Shown here: one piece after another, positions 41,208-50,123 of the stretch
Layout: every line of letters begins with the position of its first letter
Numbering within the stretch: the first letter of the stretch is position 1
NCBI RefSeq assembly: GCF_051857535.1
Contig: NZ_JBPZGY010000003.1
Location: 62,001-126,000, forward strand
DNA from: Roseateles_B sp051857535
GTDB lineage: Bacteria > Pseudomonadota > Gammaproteobacteria > Burkholderiales > Burkholderiaceae_C
Direction of reading: 5' to 3'
DNA: 64,000 nucleotides
Made by a program: the position numbers and the translations under genes
The notes under the pieces: model-generated
The model's database searches: none
The model's input: only the letters and a program-made list of their open reading frames with translations
Told to the model about the DNA's origin: nothing

Positions 41208-42760
41208 GATGAACAGGACACTTCGAGATGGGAGGCCCAGTCGGGCGGGAAGTCCGCATCGGACGCTTGAACCGGTTCGTCGAACGGGTGCTGCAGAACT
41301 TTCAGCAGGCGCTCGATTTCTTTGAAGTCTCCTGCCTGGGCCTGGCGGATGGCGGTCTCGGCGAGATGGTTGCGCAGTACCACGGCCGGGTTGACGGCGC
41401 GCATGCGGGACAGGCGCTCGGCATCGATGCTGCCCTCGCGGGCCAGACGCTGGCGGTAGCGCAGGGCCCAGAGGTCGAAGCGTTCGCGGTCCAGGAAGAG
41501 GTCGCGCAGCGGGCCGGCCTCGGCCTCGACCATGGCCGGCCAAGCGGACAGGCGGCGGTGGGCGATGGTGTAGTCCGTGCGGTGCAGGGCCAGCAGGCGC
41601 AGCCAGTCGTCGATCAGGGCCTGGTCCTCGGGCTCGGCCCGCGCCAGGCCCAGCTTGGCCCGCATGCGCGTCAGCATGGCCTGCTGAAAGACCTGGCGGT
41701 AGGGCTCCAGGGCCTCGCCCAGCAGCTCGGCCACGGCCTCCTCCTCGCCGTCGATCAGGGGCATCAGGGCCTGGGCCAGGGCATGCAGGTTCCAGAAGGC
41801 GACCTGGGGCTGCCGGGCGTAGGCATAGCGGCCCTGGTGGTCGGAGTGGTTGCAGACGTGGCCGGGGTCGAAACCGTCCAGGAAGCCGAAGGGGCCGTAG
41901 TCCAGGGTCAGGCCCAGCAGGGACATGTTGTCGGTGTTCATCACGCCATGGCAGAAGCCCACGCACTGCCAGGCGGCCAGCAGTTCGGCGGTCTGGCGGG
42001 CGATCTTCTCCAGGAAGGCCACCGGCGGGATGGGCGCCTCCAGGCATTCGGGCGCATGGTGGCTCAGTAGGTGAGCCATCAACTGGCGCAGGGCCTCATG
42101 CTGGCCGTGATGCGCAAAGTGCTCCAGGTGACCGAAGCGCAGGAAGCTGGGCGCCACACGGGTCACGACGGCGGCGGTCTCCACCGTCTCGCGCTGCACG
42201 CCCTGCGGCGAGCCGGTGATGCACAGCGCGCGGGTGCTCGGGATGCCCAGCGCGGCCATGGCCTCGGAGCACAGGAATTCGCGGATGGAGGATCGCAGCA
42301 CCGCGCGGCCATCGCCGCGGCGGGAGTAAGGCGTGCGCCCCGCGCCCTTGAGCTGCAGCTCCCAGCGCTGGCCCTCGTGCAGCAGCTCGCCCAGGTGCAG
42401 GGCGCGCCCGTCACCGAGCTGGCCGGCCCAGACGCCGAACTGGTGCCCGCTATAGACGCTGGCCCAGGGATCCATGCCTTCCCACAGCGCATTGCCGCTG
42501 AAGACCTGCAAGGCCTCGTTGCTGCGCCAGTCTGGCGGCAGGCCCAGCAACTGGGCACAGGGCGCGCTGTGCGCCACCCAGTGCGGTGCGGGCAGCGGCT
42601 CGGGCGGCAGGCGTGTCAGGAAGCCGTCACCCAGGCGGGTGAAGCTGGCGGGATGCATTGCGGACACCTGGCTCAGCTGCGCCTGCCAGTCCGTGGCGGT
42701 ACTGGCAAGGGCCTCGCTGCCCGGGTCCTGTGAGGGGTGCGTGCCCTTGTCGAAAACCAT
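41204..42760 (-). CDS. selO: SelO/YdiU family protein adenylyltransferase (AMPylase)
   Basis: 518 residues from ATG 42760; the frame goes on to 42865 but that extension is unlike the family. The pseudokinase fold is marked by VYSGHQFGVWAGQLGDGRA, LQLKGAGRTPYSRRGDGRAVLRSSIREFL and FCHGVMNTDNMSLLGLTLDYGPFGFLD. It ends SCSS, the cysteine-containing tail that in some homologs holds selenocysteine. SelO transfers AMP to proteins under redox control. Co-translation with msrB supports an oxidative-stress role. Confidence 0.93.
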   Translation of the reverse strand: MVFDKGTHPSQDPGSEALASTATDWQAQLSQVSAMHPASFTRLGDGFLTRLPPEPLPAPHWVAHSAPCAQLLGLPPDWRSNEALQVFSGNALWEGMDPWASVYSGHQFGVWAGQLGDGRALHLGELLHEGQRWELQLKGAGRTPYSRRGDGRAVLRSSIREFLCSEAMAALGIPSTRALCITGSPQGVQRETVETAAVVTRVAPSFLRFGHLEHFAHHGQHEALRQLMAHLLSHHAPECLEAPIPPVAFLEKIARQTAELLAAWQCVGFCHGVMNTDNMSLLGLTLDYGPFGFLDGFDPGHVCNHSDHQGRYAYARQPQVAFWNLHALAQALMPLIDGEEEAVAELLGEALEPYRQVFQQAMLTRMRAKLGLARAEPEDQALIDDWLRLLALHRTDYTIAHRRLSAWPAMVEAEAGPLRDLFLDRERFDLWALRYRQRLAREGSIDAERLSRMRAVNPAVVLRNHLAETAIRQAQAGDFKEIERLLKVLQHPFDEPVQASDADFPPDWASHLEVSCSS

Positions 42761-42867
42761 GAGATCCAGTGTAACGAGAGTGACTAAGCCGCCACGCCGC
42801 GCAGGGTTAACATGGCCCGCAACGGTCGAGTTCAGCCCCACGCAGGGCAAGAACCAAGGAGACATTG

Positions 42868-44526
42868 ATGGGCTTGATGGGACAGATGATGTCCATGCCG
42901 CTGCTGATCTCTTCGCTGATCCAGCACGCGGCCCGGCACTCGGGTGACACAGAGATCGTCAGCAAGCGGGTCGAAGGCGACCTGCATCGCTACAACTGGA
43001 AGGCCTGTGAGCTGCGCTCACGCAAGCTGGCGCAGGCGCTGGCCCGGCTGGGGTTGAAGGCGGGGGACCGCGTCGGCACCCTGGCCTGGAACGGCTACCG
43101 GCACCTCGAGATCTACTACGGCAGCTCGGGCTCCCAACTGGTCTGCCACACCATCAATCCGCGCCTCTTTCCCGAGCAGATCGCCTGGATCGCGAATGAC
43201 GCGCAAGACCTGGCCCTGTGCTTCGATCTCAACTTCCTGCCTCTGGTGGAGAAGCTGGCGCCGCAGCTGCCGCACATCCGCCACTATGTGCTGATGACGG
43301 ACCGCGCCCACATGCCGGCCCAGACCAGCCTGCAAGGGCTGCTGTGCTACGAAGAGCTGGTGGAGGACGAGGACGGCCGCTACACCTGGCCCAGCTTCGA
43401 CGAGAACGCGGCCTCCAGCATCTGCTACACCTCCGGCACCACGGGCCACCCCAAGGGCGCCGTCTACAGCCACCGCTCCAGCGTGCTGCATGCCTTCGCC
43501 TCGGCCCTGCCGGACGCCATGGACTGCTCCTCCAAGGACGTGATCCTGCCCGTGGTGCCCATGTTCCACGTCAACGCCTGGGGCCTGCCTTACAGCTGTG
43601 CCATCGTGGGCGCCAAGCTGGTGTTCCCGGGACCGCACCTGGACGGCAAGTCACTCTACGAGCTCTTCGAGTCCGAGCAAGTGACCTTCAGCGCCGGCGT
43701 GCCCACCGTGTGGCTGGGCCTGCTCAACCATGTGGGTGCCAACAAGCTGCAGTTCAGCAGCTTCAAACGCACGGTGATTGGCGGCTCGGCCTGCCCGCCG
43801 GCCATGCTGCGCACGCTGATGGACGACTACGGCGTCGAGGTCATCCACGCCTGGGGCATGACCGAGCTCTCGCCCCTGGGCACGCTGTCCAAGCTCACTG
43901 CGCGCCAGCTCAAGCTGCCGCAGGAGGAGCAGCGCCGCATCCTGGAGAAGCAGGGCAAGGTGATCTACGGCATCGACATGGCCGTGATCGACGACGCGGG
44001 TGACGCCCAGCCTTGGGACGGCGCCAGCAGCGGCAATCTCGTCGTGCGCGGCCACTGGGTGATCAACAGCTACTTCGGCCAGAACGAATCCGCCCTGGTG
44101 CCGGTGAAGGAGCAGGGCGTCGATGCGGGACTGTGGTTCCCCACGGGCGACGTGGCCACCATCGATGCCGACGGCTTCATGCAGATCACCGACCGCAGCA
44201 AGGACGTGATCAAGTCCGGCGGCGAGTGGATCTCCTCCATCGACCTGGAAAACATCGCCATGGCTCACCCGGCCGTGCACGAGGCCGCCGCCATTGCCTG
44301 CCGCCATCCCAAGTGGGACGAACGCCCGCTGCTGGTGGTGGTGCGCAAGCCCGGGGCCAGCCTGAGCCGCGAGGAGATGCTGGCCTTCTATGAGGGCCGC
44401 ATCGCCAAGTGGCAGATCCCGGATGACGTGGTCTTCGTTGACGAGATCCCCCACACGGCCACCGGCAAGATCCAGAAGCTCAAGCTGCGCCAGCAGTTTG
44501 CCGAGCACCGCCTGCCCGGGGCCTGA
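42868..44526 (+). CDS. AMP-forming acyl-CoA ligase (medium/long-chain type)
   Basis: 552 residues from ATG 42868 with AAGGAGA upstream. The phosphate loop is YTSGTTGHPKGAVYSH, followed by the adenylate-forming motifs HAWGMTELSP, WFPTGDVATID and the catalytic lysine region PHTATGKIQKLKLR. The PxFHVNAWGLPY block is typical of the AlkK-like medium/long-chain fatty acid ligase group. It activates a carboxylic acid to its CoA thioester. Directly followed by a complete liv-type transporter, it may activate the imported substrate. Confidence 0.9.
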   Translation: MGLMGQMMSMPLLISSLIQHAARHSGDTEIVSKRVEGDLHRYNWKACELRSRKLAQALARLGLKAGDRVGTLAWNGYRHLEIYYGSSGSQLVCHTINPRLFPEQIAWIANDAQDLALCFDLNFLPLVEKLAPQLPHIRHYVLMTDRAHMPAQTSLQGLLCYEELVEDEDGRYTWPSFDENAASSICYTSGTTGHPKGAVYSHRSSVLHAFASALPDAMDCSSKDVILPVVPMFHVNAWGLPYSCAIVGAKLVFPGPHLDGKSLYELFESEQVTFSAGVPTVWLGLLNHVGANKLQFSSFKRTVIGGSACPPAMLRTLMDDYGVEVIHAWGMTELSPLGTLSKLTARQLKLPQEEQRRILEKQGKVIYGIDMAVIDDAGDAQPWDGASSGNLVVRGHWVINSYFGQNESALVPVKEQGVDAGLWFPTGDVATIDADGFMQITDRSKDVIKSGGEWISSIDLENIAMAHPAVHEAAAIACRHPKWDERPLLVVVRKPGASLSREEMLAFYEGRIAKWQIPDDVVFVDEIPHTATGKIQKLKLRQQFAEHRLPGA

Positions 44527-44635
44527 CGCCCGGCCGGCCACCGCGTTCGCTGACGCAGGCCCAGCCCCAGGGACGGGCCTGCATGACATGTTGAGACCGA
44601 GAACAGGCCCGGCAAAGGGTCAGAAGGAGACATCC

Positions 44636-45883
44636 ATGTTGACTGCATCGCGTGAGTTCAGGCTGCGTCACCTCGCAGCGTCCGTGCTTCTCGCCGGACT
44701 GAGCCTGGGGGCCCAGGCCCAGAAGGGCGAGACGGTGAAGATCGCCTGGATCGACCCCCTGTCCGGCCTGATGGGCCCGGTGGGCCAGAACCAGGTCAAG
44801 AGCTTCCAGTTCTTCGCCGAGAAGTTCAATGCCACGAATCCGGCCGGCGTGAAGTTCGAGATCATCGCCATCGACAACAAGCTCAGCCCCGCCGAGACCC
44901 TCAATGCGCTGAAGTCCGCCATCGACCAGGGCGTGCGCTACGTCACCCAGGGCAATGGCTCCGGCGCGGCGCTGGCGCTGATCGACGCCATCAACAAGCA
45001 CAACGAGCGCAACCCGGGCAAGGAGGTGCTGTACCTCAACCACTCGGCCGTGGACCCGGACCTCACCAACAGCAAGTGCAGCTACTGGCACTTCCGCATG
45101 GACGCCGACACCTCCATGAAGATGGAGGCCATCACCACCTTCATGAAGGACCAGGCCGACGTCAAGAAGGTCTTCCTGCTCAACCAGAACTACGCCCACG
45201 GCCAGCAGGTGGCCAAGTACGCCAAGGAGATGCTGGCCCGCAAGCGGCCGGACATCCAGGTCGTTGGCGAGGACCTCCACCCCCTGGCCCAGGTGCGCGA
45301 CTTCGCGCCCTACGTGGCCAAGATCAAGGCCAGCGGCGCCGACACCGTCATTACCGGCAACTGGGGTTCAGACCTGACCCTGCTGGTCAAGGCCGCCAAC
45401 GAGGCCGGCTACACGGGCAAGTTCTTCACCTACTACGCCGGCGTCAGCGGCACGCCCACGGCGCTGGGCGCGGCCTCGGCGGGGCGTGTGTTCCAGGTGT
45501 CCTACAACCACTACAACCTCGGTGGCCAGATGGGCAAGTGGATGGACGAGTACAAGAAGCGCTTCAATGACGACTTCTACACCGGCAGCGTCATCCACAT
45601 CTACAGCCTGCTGGGCGAGGCCATGGCCAAGGCCAAGAGCACCGAACCGGTCAAGGTGGCGGCCGCGCTGGAAGGGCTCACGGTGAAGAGCTTCAACGGC
45701 GAGGTGCAGGTGCGCAAGACCGACCACCAGCTGCAGCAGCCGCTGTTCATCTCGGTCTGGAACAAGGCGGACGCCAAGTACCCCTACAGCCCCGAGAACA
45801 CCGGCTACACGCTGGTGCCGCTGAAGATGTACGACGCGTATGTCTCCTCGACGCCGACCTCCTGCCAAATGAAGAGACCTTGA
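44636..45883 (+). CDS. liv-type ABC transporter periplasmic binding protein
   Basis: 415 residues from ATG 44636 with AGAAGGAGA upstream. The signal peptide ends near GAQA-QK. Type I periplasmic-binding fold (peripla_BP_6): VKIAWIDPLSGLMGPVGQNQVK, LSPAETLNALKSAIDQGVRYV, and VFLLNQNYAHGQQVAKYAKEML. Family members bind branched-chain amino acids, amides or short carboxylic/aromatic acids. Linkage to an acyl-CoA ligase and beta-oxidation genes favours an acid ligand here; that is an inference. Confidence 0.9.
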   Translation: MLTASREFRLRHLAASVLLAGLSLGAQAQKGETVKIAWIDPLSGLMGPVGQNQVKSFQFFAEKFNATNPAGVKFEIIAIDNKLSPAETLNALKSAIDQGVRYVTQGNGSGAALALIDAINKHNERNPGKEVLYLNHSAVDPDLTNSKCSYWHFRMDADTSMKMEAITTFMKDQADVKKVFLLNQNYAHGQQVAKYAKEMLARKRPDIQVVGEDLHPLAQVRDFAPYVAKIKASGADTVITGNWGSDLTLLVKAANEAGYTGKFFTYYAGVSGTPTALGAASAGRVFQVSYNHYNLGGQMGKWMDEYKKRFNDDFYTGSVIHIYSLLGEAMAKAKSTEPVKVAAALEGLTVKSFNGEVQVRKTDHQLQQPLFISVWNKADAKYPYSPENTGYTLVPLKMYDAYVSSTPTSCQMKRP

Positions 45884-45934
45884 ATCGGGCTGCATCTGCA
45901 GGCTGCGCGGGCCGATCTGGCGCTTGCGGTGCTC

Positions 45935-45952
45935 GCCGTACGGCAGTACGGC
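45935..45952. repeat. GCCGTAC/GTACGGC hairpin in the binding protein-permease gap
   Basis: Seven-base arms around GGCA, inside a 194-bp gap (45884-46077) that holds no gene. The gap interrupts an otherwise tight operon and is the natural place for mRNA processing or partial termination that would favour the binding protein over the membrane subunits. The surrounding sequence looks like a dispersed intergenic repeat of this lineage, but only one copy is in the window. Confidence 0.5.
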
Positions 45953-46077
45953 TGCGCGCCTCATCGCCACCTCGACCCGCTCGCTGCCGCAGCTGCGTAC
46001 CCGATTCCGTGCTGATGGCAGGAGATGGTGCCTGCTGTCGCTGATCGCCTTCGCGTCCTGAACCCGCACGAGGTCTT

Positions 46078-47094
46078 GTGGACCAACTCCTGATCAACCT
46101 GCTCAACGGCCTGGCCTCGGGCCTGCTGCTGTTCATGCTCAGCGCGGGCCTGACGCTGATCTTCAGCATGATGGGCGTGCTGAACTTTGCACATGCCAGC
46201 TTCTACATGCTGGGCGCCTATGCGGCCTATGTGCTGGCGGGCTGGCTGGGCTTCTGGCCGGCCCTGCTGCTGGCGCCGCTGGCGGTGGGGGCCTTGGGCG
46301 CGCTGTTCGAGCGCACGGCCCTGCGGCGGGTGCACAAGTTTGGCCATGTGCCGGAGCTGCTGATCACCTTCGGCCTGTCCTATGTGATCCTGGAGCTGGT
46401 GCAGCTGGTCTTCGGCCGCACCTCGGTGCCCTTCAGCCCGCCGCCGGCCCTGCAGGGTTCGGCCTTCACCCTGGTGCAGGGGGCCGCGCAAGGCCTGACC
46501 CTCGTCTGGGGCGACGCCAGCCCGGCGCAGTGTGCGGCCGCCGCCTGCTCCAAGTTCCCGCTGACCCGCGCTTTCATGATGGTCGTGGCTCTCGCCATGC
46601 TGGTGGGGCTGTGGGCCCTGCTCACCCGCAGCCGCATCGGCCTCGTGATCCAGGCGGCGCTGACGCACCCGGAGATGGCCGAGGCCCTGGGCCACAACGT
46701 GCCGCGGGTGCTGATGCTGGTTTTCGGCAGCGGCTGTGCGCTGGCGGCGCTGGCCGGCGTCATCGGGGGCATCACCTTCGTCACAGAGCCAGCCATGGCT
46801 GCCATCGTGGGCTCCATCATCTTCGTGGTGGTGGTGGTGGGCGGCGTGGGCTCCTTGGCCGGGGCCTTCGTGGCCTCGCTGCTGATCGGCCTGATCCAGA
46901 CCCTGCCGCTGACGGTGGATGCCTCGCTGGCCACGCTGGCGCAGCGCGCGGGCCTGGCTGTCACGCCGGCCACGCCGGGCTATCCGCTGCTGAAGCTCTC
47001 GCTGGCCCAGGTCGCGCCCATCCTGCCCTATCTGCTGATGGTGCTGATCCTGATCTTCCGGCCCAAGGGCCTGTTCGGCACGCGGGACGACTGA
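46078..47094 (+). CDS. LivH-like ABC permease
   Basis: 338 residues from a GTG at 46078. It starts MDQLLINLLNGLASGLLLFMLSAGLTLIFSMMGVLNFAH, the classic LivH N-terminus, with about eight membrane helices and the permease EAA-like loop ALGHNVPRVLMLVFGSGCALAALAGVIGG. A loop near residues 125-160 (PPALQGSAFTLVQGAAQGLTLVWGD) is longer than in amino-acid transporters. Partner of the next three genes. Confidence 0.92.
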   Translation: MDQLLINLLNGLASGLLLFMLSAGLTLIFSMMGVLNFAHASFYMLGAYAAYVLAGWLGFWPALLLAPLAVGALGALFERTALRRVHKFGHVPELLITFGLSYVILELVQLVFGRTSVPFSPPPALQGSAFTLVQGAAQGLTLVWGDASPAQCAAAACSKFPLTRAFMMVVALAMLVGLWALLTRSRIGLVIQAALTHPEMAEALGHNVPRVLMLVFGSGCALAALAGVIGGITFVTEPAMAAIVGSIIFVVVVVGGVGSLAGAFVASLLIGLIQTLPLTVDASLATLAQRAGLAVTPATPGYPLLKLSLAQVAPILPYLLMVLILIFRPKGLFGTRDD

Positions 47095-47106
47095 GGGAGC
47101 CGGCTG

Positions 47107-48414
47107 ATGAACCATGTGCGCGCCAGCGCGGCGCATTTCCACTTCAAGCCCTGGAACGTCGGCCGCTGGCTGGTGTGGGGCTTCTACGCCCTGGTGCTGG
47201 GCGTGGCGCCCCTGATGTGGACCAGCAGCCTGGCCCACACCATGCTGTCGCAGATGGGCATAGGCATCATCGCCTGCCTGGCCTACAACCTGCTGCTGGG
47301 GCAGGGCGGCATGCTCAGCTTCGGTCATGCGGTCTACAGCGGCCTGGGCGGCTTCCTGGCCATGCACACGCTCAACCAGGTCTCGGCAGGGCAGCTGGCC
47401 CTGCCGGTGAGCCTGGTGCCGCTGGCGGGCGGGCTGGCCGGGCTCTTCTTCGCGGCCCTGTTCGGCTATGTGTCGACCAAGAAGTCCGGCACGCCCTTCG
47501 CGATGATCACCCTGGGCCTGGGCGAGCTGATCTGGTCCATGTCGTTGATGCTGCCGGAGTTCTTCGGAGGCGAGGGTGGCGTGTCGGGCAACCGGGTGGT
47601 GGGCACGCCGGTGATAGGCATCAGCTTCGGGCCGCAGATCCAGGTCTATTACCTGATCGCGCTGTACTGCTTCCTCAGCACCGCCGCGCTCTTTGCGCTG
47701 ACCCGCACGCCGCTGGGCCGCATGCTCAACGCCGTGCGCGACAACCCCGAGCGCGTCGAGTTCATCGGCTACGACACCCGCTGGGTGCGCTTCCTGGCCT
47801 TCCTGATCTCGGGCTTCTTCGCGGGCATCGCGGGCGGCCTGGGGGCGCTGAACTTCGAGATCGTCACTGCGGAGGTGGTCGGCGCGGCGCGCTCGGGCGC
47901 CTACCTGCTCTTCACCTTCCTGGGCGGTGCCACCTTCTTCTTCGGGCCCATCATCGGCGCGGTGCTGATGGTGCTGGCCGGCGTGCTGCTGTCCGAGCTC
48001 ACGCAGGCCTGGCTGCTGTACCTGGGCCTGGTCTTCCTCTTCATGGTGATGTATGCGCCGGGCGGCATCGCCGCGCTGATCATGATGAACCTGCGCGTGG
48101 CGGCCTTCGGCAAGCTCGCGCGCCTGTGGACGGCCTACCTGGCGCTGGCCGGCACGGGGCTGACTGTGCTGCTGGGGGCCAGCTGCATCGTGGAGATGCT
48201 CTACCACCTGCAGCTCAATGCCGCGATGGGGCCGGAGCTGGGCTTCATGGGCGCGCGCATCCGTAGCAACTCGGTCGATGCCTGGTTCGGCGCGGTGCTG
48301 GCCATGGTCGTCGGGCTGGGCCTCTTCGAGCTGTCCCGGCGGCGCTTCAAGGCCGAGTGGGACCAGACCCAGGAAGAGATCGAGCAGGACATCAAGCGCA
48401 GGGAGAGTCTGTGA
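47107..48414 (+). CDS. LivM-like ABC permease with C-terminal extension
   Basis: 435 residues, about 80-100 longer than standard LivM. The permease core (about 15-330) has NLLLGQGGMLSFGHAVYSGLGGF and AVRDNPERVEFIGYDTRWVRFLAF. After the usual end (MYAPGGIAALIMM) there are two further hydrophobic segments and a charged coiled tail (RRRFKAEWDQTQEEIEQDIKRR). The tail faces the cytoplasm by prediction and could touch the ATPases. Its stop overlaps the next start (GTGA). Confidence 0.9.
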   Translation: MNHVRASAAHFHFKPWNVGRWLVWGFYALVLGVAPLMWTSSLAHTMLSQMGIGIIACLAYNLLLGQGGMLSFGHAVYSGLGGFLAMHTLNQVSAGQLALPVSLVPLAGGLAGLFFAALFGYVSTKKSGTPFAMITLGLGELIWSMSLMLPEFFGGEGGVSGNRVVGTPVIGISFGPQIQVYYLIALYCFLSTAALFALTRTPLGRMLNAVRDNPERVEFIGYDTRWVRFLAFLISGFFAGIAGGLGALNFEIVTAEVVGAARSGAYLLFTFLGGATFFFGPIIGAVLMVLAGVLLSELTQAWLLYLGLVFLFMVMYAPGGIAALIMMNLRVAAFGKLARLWTAYLALAGTGLTVLLGASCIVEMLYHLQLNAAMGPELGFMGARIRSNSVDAWFGAVLAMVVGLGLFELSRRRFKAEWDQTQEEIEQDIKRRESL

Positions 48415-49214
48415 GCCAAGCCGCCAATGTCCCAGGCACGCCCTATGCGCTGGAACTGCTGGACCTGCGCAAGCGATTCGGCCGCAGCGAGATCATCCGC
48501 GGCGCGCAGCTGCAGGTGAAGGCGGGCGAGCGCGTCGCGCTGATCGGCCCCAATGGCGCCGGCAAGTCCACGCTCTTCAACCTGATCAGCGGCCGCTTCG
48601 CGCCCACGAGCGGCGAGGTGCGCCTGCATGGCCGGCGCATCGACGGCCTGCCGCCCTACAAGATCAACCGCCAGGGCCTGGCACGCAGCTTCCAGGTCTC
48701 CAACCTCTTCTCGCGGCTCTCGGTGTTCGAGAACATCCGCTGCGCCCTGCTGTGGTCCATGGGCTACCGCTACAGCTTCTGGCATTTCCTGGCCGGGCTG
48801 GACAGGCTCAACGACCGGGTGGAGGAGCTGCTGGAGCAGATCCAGCTGGACAAGCGCCGAGACGTCCTGGCCATGAACCTCACCTATGCCGAGGCCCGCG
48901 CGCTGGAGATCGGCATGACCATCGCCAGCGGCGCCTCGGTGATCCTGCTGGACGAGCCCACCGCGGGCATGAGCAAGAGCGAGACGCAGCGCTTCATCCA
49001 GCTGATTCGTCAGGTCACCGAGGGGCGCACCCTGCTGACGGTGGAGCACGACATGGGCGTGGTCTTCGGCCTGGCGGACCGCATCGCGGTGCTGGTCTAC
49101 GGCGAGGTCATCGCCTTCGACACGCCCGAGGCCGTGCGCGCGGATGCGCGCGTGCAGCAGGCCTACCTGGGATCGGTGCTGGCCGAGCAGGCTGCGGCGG
49201 GAGTGACGGCATGA
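48411..49214 (+). CDS. LivG-like ABC ATPase
   Basis: 267 residues from GTG 48411, which overlaps the livM-like stop and follows GGGAGAG. Walker A GPNGAGKS is intact, and Walker B is VILLDEPTAGM. The signature is LTYAEARALEIG in place of LSGGQ-type, a common divergence in LivG. It forms an ATPase heterodimer with the LivF-like protein whose start overlaps its stop. Confidence 0.92.
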   Translation: MSQAANVPGTPYALELLDLRKRFGRSEIIRGAQLQVKAGERVALIGPNGAGKSTLFNLISGRFAPTSGEVRLHGRRIDGLPPYKINRQGLARSFQVSNLFSRLSVFENIRCALLWSMGYRYSFWHFLAGLDRLNDRVEELLEQIQLDKRRDVLAMNLTYAEARALEIGMTIASGASVILLDEPTAGMSKSETQRFIQLIRQVTEGRTLLTVEHDMGVVFGLADRIAVLVYGEVIAFDTPEAVRADARVQQAYLGSVLAEQAAAGVTA

Positions 49215-49930
49215 ACGATATCAAGACGGGACGCCGCCTGGTGCTCGACAAGGTCCATGCCTTCTACGGCAAGAGCCATGTGCTGCACGGGGTGGACATG
49301 GTGGTGCAGCCCGGCGAGATCGTGGCCCTGCTGGGCCGCAACGGCTCGGGCCGCTCGACGACGGCCAAGACCATCATGGGCCTGGTGGACGGAACGGGCT
49401 CGGTGCGCTTCGGCGAGCAGGAGCTGCTGGGCCGCAAGGCCTTCGAGATTGCCCACGCCGGCATCGGCTATGTGCCCGAGAATCGCGACATCTTTCCCCA
49501 CCTCACCGTGCACCAGAACCTGCTGCTGGGTCAGAAGCGCGGACTGAAGCAGCCGCGATGGACCTTCGAGGACATGTACCGCATGTTCCCCCGCCTGCTG
49601 GAGCGCCAGCACACCGAGGCCGGCGTGCTCTCGGGTGGCGAGCAGCAGATGCTGACCCTGTGCCGCACGCTGATGGGCGACCCGGACCTCATCCTCATCG
49701 ACGAGCCCACCGAGGGTCTGGCGCCCATGATCGTGGAGCTGGTCGCCGAGTACCTGAAGGAGCTCAAGCGGCGCGGCATCGCGGTGCTGCTGATCGAGCA
49801 GAAGCTGGCCATCGCGCTGGACATCGCCGAGCGCTGCTACGTGATGGGCCACGGCCGCATGGTCTTCGAGGGCAGCCCGGCCGAGCTGCGGGCCAATGCC
49901 TACATCCGCAAGGAGTGGCTGGAGGTCTAG
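49211..49930 (+). CDS. LivF-like ABC ATPase with Walker A Lys-to-Arg change
   Basis: 239 residues. The signature LSGGEQQMLTLCRTLM and Walker B LILIDEPTEGLAP are normal, but the Walker A motif reads GRNGSGRS (42-49): the lysine that grips ATP phosphates is Arg48 (codon CGC). In most ABC ATPases this weakens hydrolysis. The LivG partner keeps its lysine, so one composite site may be altered. Everything else, including length and order, is standard. Last gene of the transporter operon. Confidence 0.9.
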   Translation: MNDIKTGRRLVLDKVHAFYGKSHVLHGVDMVVQPGEIVALLGRNGSGRSTTAKTIMGLVDGTGSVRFGEQELLGRKAFEIAHAGIGYVPENRDIFPHLTVHQNLLLGQKRGLKQPRWTFEDMYRMFPRLLERQHTEAGVLSGGEQQMLTLCRTLMGDPDLILIDEPTEGLAPMIVELVAEYLKELKRRGIAVLLIEQKLAIALDIAERCYVMGHGRMVFEGSPAELRANAYIRKEWLEV

Positions 49931-50123
49931 CCCGCCGCGCGACTGCGGCTTTCGCACCACAGCCCTTGCGTGAAGGAATCGCTGACTCCCCCGGGGGCAG
50001 GGGGCCAGGTCTTGCTTGCCCCTACCTTGAGGATGGTCGGGCTCCCCTGGCAGAGTTACATTCTTTCCAGCCCGGTGGGGTGGCGCTCACCGCTTGCCTC
50101 CGTTCACCATCGGCGCAGGGGGA

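Noticed and set aside
45961..48207. 748-codon open frame on the minus strand opposite the liv permease genes
   Set aside because: It is low-complexity, Gln/His/Arg-rich, has no ribosome site, and lies antisense to well-recognised permeases. It is a GC-bias shadow.
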